From positions 32,049 to 96,048 of the forward strand of contig BBXU01000336.1 of NCBI GenBank assembly GCA_001598975.1: 64,000 nt of DNA. Direction: 5' to 3'. The stretch is from Parachlorella kessleri. Taxonomy: Eukaryota > Chlorophyta > Trebouxiophyceae > Chlorellales > Chlorellaceae. This document shows positions 44,901-53,802 of the stretch, in pieces. How positions within the stretch are numbered: the first letter of the stretch is position 1; every line of letters starts with the position of its first letter. A model generated the notes under the pieces. The model saw nothing but the letters and a program-made list of their open reading frames with translations, was not told where the DNA came from and searched no databases. The translations under genes and the position numbers were made by a program.

Positions 44901-47900
44901 AGCATGGTGGCCGTGGGCCTGGCAGTGGATGAGGAGGCCAGTGCGGAGGCCAGCGCAGCATGCACAGCAGCTGGTGAGTAATGGGTGGTCATGGGCGGTG
45001 TGTGGACGGTGGGACGAACAGAGCCTTGAGGAGGCAAGGGGTTCTGCCACTTCAAGCAGGCAGCATCATATGATGGCGGCTGCCTTGCACAACCGCCTTG
45101 CACGAAGCCCATGGCAGTAGTGCCTGCGTAGAGGCTGCCTGATGGGACTCCACTGCTTTGTGGATTAATGAGGGCGTGGCTGATCTGCCATGTTGACGCA
45201 AAGTTGTAAGGCAAGCATGTTGCTCAGCACCGGACGCCTGACTGCTGCCCCCGGCATCTGCTGCAGGCACCCTGTTGGACCAACTGTTCCCCGCTGTTCT
45301 GGCAGCACTGCGGACGGGCAACGACGAAATCGCGGCGGCGGCTGTGCCCTTCCTGCTCTCTTATGTCACACGGCTAAAAGCCGTGCAGGTGTGGCATGGG
45401 GCTGCGCTGTCACTGGGGGATTGTGGTTGCTGCTGTTGGTATGTGATGTAAGCTGGCGCAGGAATGCTAGTTCTGGCTTGCCGTTGCCGGCTGACACCCA
45501 ACAACCTGTGCGGAGGGAAAGAGAGTGCGCACCTGGGTTGGTGGCAGGGCATGGTGCGGCAAATGTTAGGACGCAAGCTGCTGCTCAGTGATGACCAGTT
45601 TGTCGACGGGCGGACTGAGGCACATGCCGTGCTGAGTGTCGACACAGAGCGCGCAGGCCGCCCTTCGGGGTCGCCTGCGTGCGTCTGAGAGCCAAAGCAA
45701 CAAGCTTTTTGGCGCCTTCTGGAGTGCTATTTGAATAATGACATCCCCTAGTATGTTGACACATGCCATGCTGTCGTGGGAATGCCTTTGGTCCTCCCTT
45801 GAGGTTGGATCTAGCCCTTGGGCAGCGTCTTTCCTGCAGGACCCCGTTCTGTGCTAGTGGGGGGCCCCTTCAGTGTGTTCCTGGCGTGTTCATGCAGAAG
45901 CGCATGAGCGGCGCTCTGCCGCCAGAGCAGGCGCAGCATGTTCCCGCCATCCTGGCAGCGCTTGCGGCATGCGCACGCTTCGCTGATGACTCGGCTGCTT
46001 ATGAAGCGGAGGCAAGCACGGCTACAGAGCGGTGGGTGGCGGGTGATACTTGGCAGCCGCTCAATTGAGCAGGCCTGGGGAGCACAGCAGCTGGGGTGTT
46101 CCTTCTTTCCTCTGGCCTCAGTGTAGCCTGCTGCGGAGCTGTGCGCCCCACTGTCTGCTGCCCAGCAAGCAGCTGGATATGGTCTGTCTGTACCAGTCCT
46201 GCCTGCTCACAGCTGCTGCCCAGCAAGCAGCTGGATATGGTCTGTCTGTACCAGTCTTACCTGCCCACATCGCAGCCGGGAATCTAAGCTTATGAGCCAA
46301 ACATGCCCTTACTCAGTTGCAGGGTAGCTGCTGCTGAGGAGGAGTCTGCGGTGTCTGACCGGCGGCAGGACTTGTTCACCCTCTTCAAAAACACGGCCAA
46401 GCTGGTCCCACACGAGGTGGGTGGGTGGCCTGCTGATCAGGGCGCTGTGGATTGATCACCTTCCTTCACCGAGACCCTGATGACTAATAAGCATTGCAAG
46501 CAGCAAAGCAGTAAATTGACCCCCCCGTGCCTGCAGGCCTACGCGTTTGTGGGCGGCAAGCTATCGGCGGCCCTCTCCAGTGGCGCGGCTGCCTGGCAGG
46601 ATGTCGAGCTGGCGGTCAGCTTGTTATACCAGCTAGGAGAGGGAGCCCCCGACGAGGCCATCAAGCCAGGTGGGAACGCAAGTTGCAGCAAGGATCACAG
46701 CAAAGGGGTTGACTTAGCAGCAGCGAACTTGCCACTCTGCTTGCGCGTTGTCCTGCATGGGAGCACCTCCTAAGAGCATTGCTCGCTTTACTGGGAGTTA
46801 CCTGCCTCCTGCAAAGCCGCTTCTCCAAACAGAAAAGTCAAAGGTGCTCAGGAGGCTGTGGTTCCATAGCCGTGCTGTTCTTTGTCTTTGAGCTGGCATA
46901 TTTGTCTGGGTGGGCCTTGCAGGCAGCGGCGCGCTGGCGCAGCTGGCAGCAGGCGTCATGCAGGCCGAGCCGCCCTCGGCCAAGCACCGGCTGGTGGCGC
47001 TGGCGCTACTTGAGACGTACGTGCGGTACTGGAAGGTACTGCAGCAATCGCAGCAGTACATCCCGCAGGTGAGGTGGGCGCCGCAGGTGGGGTTCAGGCC
47101 GTTTGTGCGGTACTGTGGGTAATGCAACAGTACCACCCGCAGGTGAGGCGGTGCCGGCAGTACCGGCACTCCCTGGCAGTTTGCAGTATCTGAGGGTGCC
47201 GCAGCAGGCATGGGCCGGGCCTATTCGCAGCAGTGCCTCCGACAGGCAAGTCGGTAAGTGCGGTGCCCGCTGGGTTTTGCTGGGAGGGACGTGGCTGCAG
47301 CTGTTGCACCTGAGCCGATTAGGATCCCCTTGGGGCAGGGCAAGGGTGTATATGCCCTCTACATCCCCTCTCTGGGGGCGCAACTAGCGCTTCATTGCTG
47401 TCATTGGCTGCCAATTCATGCGAGTTGCATGCCAACGCTGAGCGCGCCAGGCCCTGCTTTCCAACCCGGTTGTCCGTCACAGCTCCACCTTGTCACGGCC
47501 CTGACAGTTGTGCCCCGCTGCGTGGAAGCCCATGCCATGCCCTGTGCTGTGTTGTCATGTCCCTGGCAGGTTGTCTCCCGCTTCCTGGATGAGCACGGCA
47601 TGGCTCACCCCAGCCAGGCTGTGTCCAAGCGCGCCTGCTACCTCCTCTGCCGCCTGGCAAAGTACCTGCGCTCACAGCTGCGGCCGCTGCTGCCGGACAT
47701 CCTCCAGGTACGGGAGCCTAGGGTAGATACCATGTGGCAGAAGACAGTCATGCTTAGCCGTGGTACAGCAGCCCATCCCTTCTCCAGACCTTTATCTTAT
47801 GGTTATTGTTACACCCCTATTCCCTGCTGTCGGACATCCTCCAGGTGTGTGGCAGCTCAAGGGGCCTACACATGTGTTTACAAGGTTGTGAAAGGCAGTT

Positions 47901-50900
47901 CGTGTGTCCGGCCGCACAGCAGCCCATCCCTCATTTGGTCTTTGGATCCCCCTTTGGATGATGCTGAACCCCTGTTCTTACATGGGCAGCAAGGCACGCC
48001 CCACCTGCCCATCTCCCTGTCCATGCTGCGCTGCTGGATGGGGGGCACGCTCAGACCCTGTGGTGGTAACGTGTCCCCTCCACCTACCACCCCGCCCCAG
48101 CAGGAGACTCTCCAGCCCTATGACGCCCAGCCAGACAGCACCAGTCCTCTTGCTGCTGCCGCAGAGCCTGCAGCCGCACCTAGCACGTATCGCCTCCACC
48201 CCTTCCCCAGAGCTCGCGGCATCCAAGAGCACTGGGGCAGCGGGGGGCAAGGGGGCCTTGGCCGGCATGGCATCAGCCGTGGACGACCGGCTCTACGCCT
48301 TTGAGGCGGCGGGGCTTTTAGTGGGGCAGGTGAGAGAGGTTCGCTTGTGGGGTGGGTAAGGGACTTAAGGCAGGGGCCCCTCAGGCGTGGCATCAGCCGT
48401 GGACGACCGACTCTGTGCCTTTGAGGCAGTGGGGCTTTGAGTGGGGTAGGTGGGAGAGATTGCTTGTGGGTTGGGAAAGGGACTGGGGACCAAGCGCCCC
48501 TGCTGCCTGCAGGGGAGGCTGGTGAGCGTGCAACCCTTTGCATGTCTTGGTCCCTTGTTCCCGTGAGCTAGCAAAGCATTGACGTGGGCTGCCACCTCCC
48601 GCCGCTGTGCACTCGCATCATGGGTGCACCACGGAGGCCTTTGCACATGCGCTTGGTGCTGCGATTGCTTACCGCGCAGGAGGAGGTGCCTGCAGCCGAG
48701 CAGCGCGCCTGGGTGGCAGCGCTGCTGCAGCCGCTGGTCGCGCAGCTTGACAGCAACCTGCGATTAGCGACGGACGGGGCGGCGGTGCCGCTGGGAACAC
48801 CCCCGCCGGCACACCTCATACAGGTGTGCTTGCCTGGCATGTCTTTTGTGTTTTTGTGTGTGAGTTTTCTTGTTTGTTTTTCACCCGGCGGAGCATCCCC
48901 AGGGCTGCTGCTTGGTCTTGCATTGCCGCCGATTGGGGCCTCGAGGACCCTCCAACTTAAGGTTTGTTGGCCACCTGTGATGTTGGCATTTCGACAGGCG
49001 TTGCGCCAATCTGTCCTTGCCGCATCTTGCCCAGCCCTTTGTGTTCCTTCATGCGCAAAGCCTTGACAAAAGCCGCCGTCTTTGCGCCACCCTACCCATT
49101 TTTTGCCTGCCAAGGGTCCAAGGGCTCGAGCTTCTCTTGCACTTGCCCCACGCCTGCAGCAGCGTGGTGCCCTGTTGTTGACATGCCGTAACAACTCCCC
49201 AACCCCTCCATGCCATGCCCGCTGCAGCAAGCCCTGGAGGCGGTGACCCGCATCAGTAAGAGCTTCAACGTCAAGCTGTGCACCGAGGCTCGGCCGGAGC
49301 TGGGGGCGCTTTTCATTGGTGTGTCCGCAGGCACCTGTCGGCATGCACACGCCTGGTACTCATCGCACCCTCCCACAACATGGAGCTGCTTGCCTTGACA
49401 GCCTGCCATTGCACCCCCACGCTGCTGAGACCCCTTACTGCAGGCACCCTTGTCAGTGCCATCAGCAAGCAGCTGGCAGTGTTGACTCACTACACCCCGT
49501 ATCCCCGCCCCACCCCCTACCCTGCCGCCGCCCGGGCTTCCCCTTGCTGCCTGCGGGCTCCCCAAACAGCACCGTCGCCATTCCCACGGCACTTTTCCTT
49601 CAAAAGACAGCTGTTTGTATCGACACACTGCAGCCTCCCCATCCTTCACCCACCCCCACACCACACCCGCCAACCCACTCACCCACGCACCCACCCTCCG
49701 GCTTCCCCGTGCTGCCGGAGCAGGCGCCCTGACCAGCGCCATCGCCATCCCGCGGCAGCTGCCCACCAATGAACAGCTGCCTGTATTGACACACTATAAC
49801 CCATATCCCCACCCTCCCCCACACCAACGCACTCCCGGCTTCCCCTGGCTGCCTGCAGGCGCCCTGAACAGCGCCATCGCCATCCCGCGGCAGCTGCCCA
49901 CCAACAAGGCCCTGCGGGCGCGGTTCATCTCCTTCCTGCACCGCATGGTGGAGGCGCTGGGCCCCGCTGTGCTGCCCTACCTGCCGCCCGCGCTGGAGGT
50001 GCTGCTCCACGCGGACGCCGACGCCCAGGACCTGCAGGTGGGTCGCGGCCCGGCCGGCTGGCGGGTGAGAAGGGGGGCTGCCCTACACCGGGTGTAGTGG
50101 TTGAACCTCTTACTGCTGCTATAGCACCGCCGACACCCAAGACCTGCAGGTGGGTCGTGGCCAGCATGTGGGCAGGAGAGGTGCCGCAGAGCATATCTAG
50201 TGTAACAGGGGAGGGGTGCGGGTCTCAGAATCAACGTAGTGCAGGGGGGGAAGGTGTGGTGTGGGGCAGCCAGTAGCCCCACGGCCCTCCCTCGAAGGTC
50301 CGCTGCTGCTTGCTGCTGCGCCTGGGGGTGTCGCAGGCGAGGGCTCGTGCCGGCCGTGCCGGCTCCCTGCTGCAGCAAGAAAACCTCCTGGGACTTCATG
50401 CGTGTCCTTGCAAAGAAGCCCAATATTGTGGAACTGGGTGCTGACCATGCCAGCCTGCCTTGCTGCGTCCATTTGGAGTCGGTGCCGACTGTGTGCTGTG
50501 CAGCTGGCACCCTGTCTGCCTGCCTGCCTCGGACGGTGCCATGGCTCGCCGCTGGCACAAGCTTGACGCTGCATATCCTCGTCCTTGGGTGTGCTGGCAG
50601 TCGGGATAGGAATGCTTAACTGTGGGGCACCTGCTTTCTTCTCCCTGCAGGATGTGCTGGCGCTCCTGAACCAGCTGATGGTTCGCTTCAAGGGCGCCCT
50701 TGCACCGCTCATGCAGGCAAGCAGGGGACTTGCTGAAGTGATATTTTATATTCCTGCTTGACATACATGCGTATCTTCAGCACCATTGATTGCTTGCAAG
50801 GTTGCTGGGTGTCCCTGGTTGCTGGTGTCACCTGGAGCGCTGACGCATTAAGAGATCCACGGATACTCACCTGCCAAAAGCTCGGCATGGTGTTAGCGCT

Positions 50901-53079
50901 GTTAGTGCATAGTCATGTTCCTAAATACCCCCTCGAAAGTGACGCTCCTAATCTTCACCCCAACTGGCCTCCCCCCCGTGCTACCCCTGCAGGAGGTGTT
51001 CCCCGTGATAGGGGCCCGCGTGCACAGCGGCCCCCAGGCGCTGCTGCCCGCTGACTGGGACTGGTCGGGCGCCAAGGCGCAGCCCTCGGGGGCGCCGGGC
51101 ACCCCCGCTTCGCCTGCTGGGCGGGCAGCGGGGGCAGGCCCCGGCGGGAGTCAAGGTGGGGCAAGTCGCATGGCTTGGCAGCCTGCGTATGGAAAAGGGC
51201 CGGGTGTGGCCGAGGAAGTGAGGTTTGAGGATTGCTGGTGATGTGGGGATGATTTGTTTTGTCTGCCAGGCATTGGACAGAGAGTGCAATCCAAGGGTCT
51301 CCATGATTGCTGTGCACGTGCAGCCTTACAGGAGCCTGGCCACGCGTTGCTGAGGGCACCCTGTCTGCACCCCGGGCGGCTGTCTGTCTTACTTGCGTAC
51401 CCGGTATGGAACGGGTACCTGTCCTTGTACCCTTATCTCATGCCGCACCTGTCACCTTTTCTCCCTGCTACTGCTACTGCTGCCCGCAGCCTTTGTAGCC
51501 CCGGCCTTGGGCAGCACAGAGGACACCCGCGAGAGGGCGGAGCTCCAGCGCCAGTACTACAGCTTCCTGCACTCGCTGGCAAACAACGAGCTGACAGGGG
51601 CGCTGCTGCGCGCGCCGCCGGGCACGCTGGATGCAGCGCTAGGGGCGCTGATGCGGGTGAGTAATCACTTAGTCAAGGCTTGCCTGCGTCACAAGCTTAG
51701 GGTAGCACCTGCCCCTGGTGGTGGGCACTGGGAGGTTTGCATGAACTAGCCACAGAGTACCCTACCCTTAGGCTGAGGCCATGGCGCTCCTCCCGTCTCA
51801 GACAAGCTACAATTTCAGCAGCAAGCTTGGCTGAAAGGGAGTCTTCTGTGATGAGTGCGGTGTTGGCTGCGGCTGGCTGGCCGAGATGCTGCGCTAGATG
51901 CCTGGTTCATGTGCTGCCCTGCGGTAGACTGCCCCTGCACTGTCCTATTGTGTCACGCTGTGTCTCCACGCTGTGCTAAATGGCTCGCAGGGTGCCACAA
52001 CACATGTTGACAGCGCAGTCCGCAAGGTGTGCATCCAAGTCTTCGAGCGGCTGGCAACTGAGTGGGTGGGCCCGCAGCAGCAGGAGGAGGCCATACCCGG
52101 CTTCCGGGAATACATCATGAAGCAGGTGAACATCATTTATAGGCGTTCTTTTTTGCCTGCCTGCCTGGCTGCCTGCCTGCCTGACTGACTGACTGACTGA
52201 CTTGGCACAGTGAGCTGTTATTGTTCAATTTGGTATTGCTGGCAGCTTGCTACTCTGATACTGGCACCTGCTTGTGTACTGTTTTGTCATATGGACATGT
52301 GAGGGAGCTGCTACCTGTGTGGGGAAGTGCTAGGGGGCCCTGGCTCGGTGTCAATCTGAGGGCGACCCTGCGTGCTGCGCAGTTTGGTGGGGAGGTGTGC
52401 TTGGAGGGCCTGGTCTCAAGTGGGGTGGACATACGGGATGCTGCGGCCATCTCGCTGTTGACAGAGGTGTCGTTGTCGCTCAAGCTGGTCCACGAGAAGT
52501 GTGGGCAGCCCTTCCTAGCACACTTGATGGGGTAAGATGAAGGGGAGCTCTGCTTGTCCACCTGCAAAGGGGGCTGCAGGCCAACAGCCCAGCAGTGTCT
52601 TGTGGGCCTGTACTGTTTGCCGTTATTACGCAGACGGCGCATGCCGTGCACAGCGCCCTGCTGCTGCCTCTATACAGCTACGCAGGAACGTAGGCACATG
52701 TATGGAACATGGGATCCGGGAATGTCCCCTGGTCCTCTTGCAGATGCTCTACACCCAGCGACTGCGAGGCGTACCTGGCCCTCTTGCCAGATTGCCCGTT
52801 GGCTGTCCATGAGTGTGCACTGGGGTCAGGTGCTGATGATCTGCACACCGTTAAACTGCAAGACATGTGCCTGCTGTGGCTGCGCTGTGCATGCCATGAT
52901 ACACACGCCTGCTGTGCATGCTTCCCCTGTGCAGGACAGTACTTCCCCGCATGGGCTGGCCCCCAGCAGCCCAGGAGCAGCTCATTTTGCACATCACCCA
53001 GTCAGATTCTAAGCAGCTGAAGGACTTCTTGAAGGCCGCGTTGCAACAGCTACGCAGCAGCAACTCTCCAGTGCGATAG
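41963..53079 (+). CDS. XPOT: Exportin-T (tRNA nuclear export receptor; PAUSED/LOS1 family)
   Basis: Importin-beta-type receptor that carries mature tRNA out of the nucleus with Ran-GTP. Twenty-four exons join in phase: 41963-42208, 42333-42517, 42967-43079, 43404-43504, 43723-43802, 44010-44103, 44519-44614, 44862-44973, 45267-45388, 45898-46031, 46323-46416, 46537-46669, 46923-47068, 47570-47707, 48165-48329, 48680-48823, 49228-49318, 49859-50037, 50651-50716, 50993-51155, 51490-51656, 51991-52125, 52383-52531 and 52935-53079 (TAG). The product is 1065 aa, slightly longer than typical members (about 960-990). Landmarks are CWDLCLGRFDASSYVEVKFW, RNKVAQTVVAIAAYEYPDVW, AWYQVVGSYRASDPDLAAFM, TLLDQLFPAVLAALRTGNDE, QDLFTLFKNTAKLVPHE, ALLNQLMVRFKGALAPLMQ and RQYYSFLHSLANNELTG. 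A Gly/Pro/Ala-rich insert lies in exon 20. Several introns contain partial copies of the neighbouring exon ends. One intron, after 50716, is of the GC-AG type. Confidence 0.93.
42806..42900. repeat. (TAGAC)n satellite-like run in exportin-T intron 2
   Basis: Irregular tandem copies of a 5-base unit TAGAC/TAGGC (for example ACTAGACTAGCTAGGCTAGA) run for about 95 bases. Confidence 0.9.
46155..46270. repeat. 58-base near-perfect tandem duplication in exportin-T intron 10
   Basis: CTGCTGCCCAGCAAGCAGCT begins at 46155 and 46213. Both copies continue GGATATGGTCTGTCTGTACC and AGTC(C/T)T. Only a few bases differ, so the duplication is recent. Confidence 0.95.
47021..47150. repeat. Duplication of the exportin-T exon 13 end and donor
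   Basis: The exon end GTGCGGTACTGGAAGG...CAGTACATCCCGCAG|GTGAGG (from 47021) recurs from 47105 as GTGCGGTACTGTGGGT...CAGTACCACCCGCAG|GTGAGG. The second copy lies wholly in the intron and keeps a perfect donor. Confidence 0.85.
47684..47950. repeat. Duplication of the exportin-T exon 14 end and donor
   Basis: CCGGACATCCTCCAG|GTAC at the exon end recurs 137 bases later as TCGGACATCCTCCAG|GTGT near 47829. Downstream, ACAGCAGCCCATCCCT at 47765 recurs at 47916. The duplicated unit is thus roughly 140-150 bases and covers both exon end and intron start. Confidence 0.8.
48261..48485. repeat. 120-base tandem duplication of exportin-T exon 15 end with broken second copy
   Basis: CATCAGCCGTGGACGACCGG at 48271 recurs at 48391 as CATCAGCCGTGGACGACCGA. 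Similarity continues through the exon end, the donor and about 35 bases of intron. In the second copy the frame meets TGA (GGGCTTTGA), and the donor context changes from CAG|GTGAGA to TAG|GTGGGA. Confidence 0.93.
49444..49920. repeat. Four tandem copies of the exportin-T exon 18 start and acceptor
   Basis: Exon 18 begins at 49859 after CTGCAG with GCGCCCTGAACAGCGCCATC. Similar starts lie at 49724 (CAG|GCGCCCTGACCAGCGCCATC), about 49558 (GCGGGCTCCCCAAACAGCACC, acceptor AG lost) and 49444 (CAG|GCACCCTTGTCAGTGCCATC). The intronic copies end in TTGACACACTA- or TTGACTCACTA-type sequence and a C-rich run. Confidence 0.88.
50002..50165. repeat. Duplication of the exportin-T exon 18 end and donor
   Basis: ACGCCGACGCCCAGGACCTG then CAG|GTGGGTCGCGGCC from 50015 recurs from 50126 as ACCGCCGACACCCAAGACCTGCAG|GTGGGTCGTGGCC-type sequence. 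The intronic copy keeps an intact donor. Confidence 0.85.
52155..52203. repeat. (TGCC)n/(TGAC)n microsatellite in exportin-T intron 22
   Basis: GCCTGCCTGCCTGGCTGCC runs into CTGACTGACTGACTGACTGA, a tetranucleotide array with a mid-array unit switch. Confidence 0.95.
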
Positions 53080-53802
53080 CTCGCCATTCAATTGCCCGTG
53101 ATGATGCCAGCTGTCAGTTGTGCGCACACTTGAATGGTACGCTCTGCCAGGCCTGAGTAGTAGCGTGAGTGTTGGAGGCTGTCTTTCAGTCTTGGCGTAA
53201 AGCCATTGCTTAGCTAGAACAGTGTTCCGGACTGTAGCTAAAGTTACCAAGTACATGGCAGTCACAGCCTGCTGCACTGCTGGGCCCTGCCAGGTTAAAA
53301 CGTCCTTATCATCTGGCCCTGTGACACCCCAGATACCATTCTCGTTTGCACGGATGCCAGGTGGCACGGTGCCGTTACTTTGACGCTTATGTAAAACCCA
53401 AAGTGAAGCACCCGCACGAAGGTCGCTGCCCTCGTATTTTAGTATAGGCCGCGCGAGGCGACAAGCCTCGCAAGCTGCGCACTCTTCAGCTTCGTCGACT
53501 GCACGGAACATGTACCGCACTTATTGATAGGTATGATTGAACGCTATGATTACTGCGCAAAGTTTGTTCGGTGTGGAGAATTGTACTGACCGCCTATAGT
53601 CCGGACTGAGAAGGCTCCGGGGACTACCTTCGTAAGGCGCACATACCCAATGTTCTTGCCCTAGGCAGACCAAGAGCGCTGCTAACAAGCTGTAGTCGGA
53701 GAGCAAGTGCCACAGTGGGGTTGAGGACGGCCCTGCAGGTTGGTCCAGCGGGACGCCCCTAGCATAGCCTGCACGAAGTTGGAGGCGAAGCAGCTGACGA
53801 CC
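53080..53802. other. Spacer between exportin-T and the secreted Cys-rich gene
   Basis: No plus-strand coding support was found. The minus-strand frame at 53050-53520 (156 codons) overlaps the exportin-T stop region and carries no recognised motif. A perfect 7-base hairpin (GCGAGGC, GACAA loop, GCCTCGC) lies near 53454-53472. Confidence 0.4.

Noticed and set aside
47258..48304. 348-codon uninterrupted plus-strand open frame
   Set aside because: It reads through two exportin-T introns and covers the exons partly in the wrong frame. The exon phases of the family support splicing instead.
52743..52831. Possible extra exportin-T exon (Cys-rich, starting after CTTGCAG)
   Set aside because: Joining 52531 directly to 52935 gives the family-like continuation (HLMGTVLPRMGW) in phase. 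The extra piece does not resemble the family.
53050..53520. 156-codon minus-strand frame after exportin-T
   Set aside because: It has no recognised motif, overlaps the exportin-T stop region and has no splice partners. Chance is enough to explain it in this composition.
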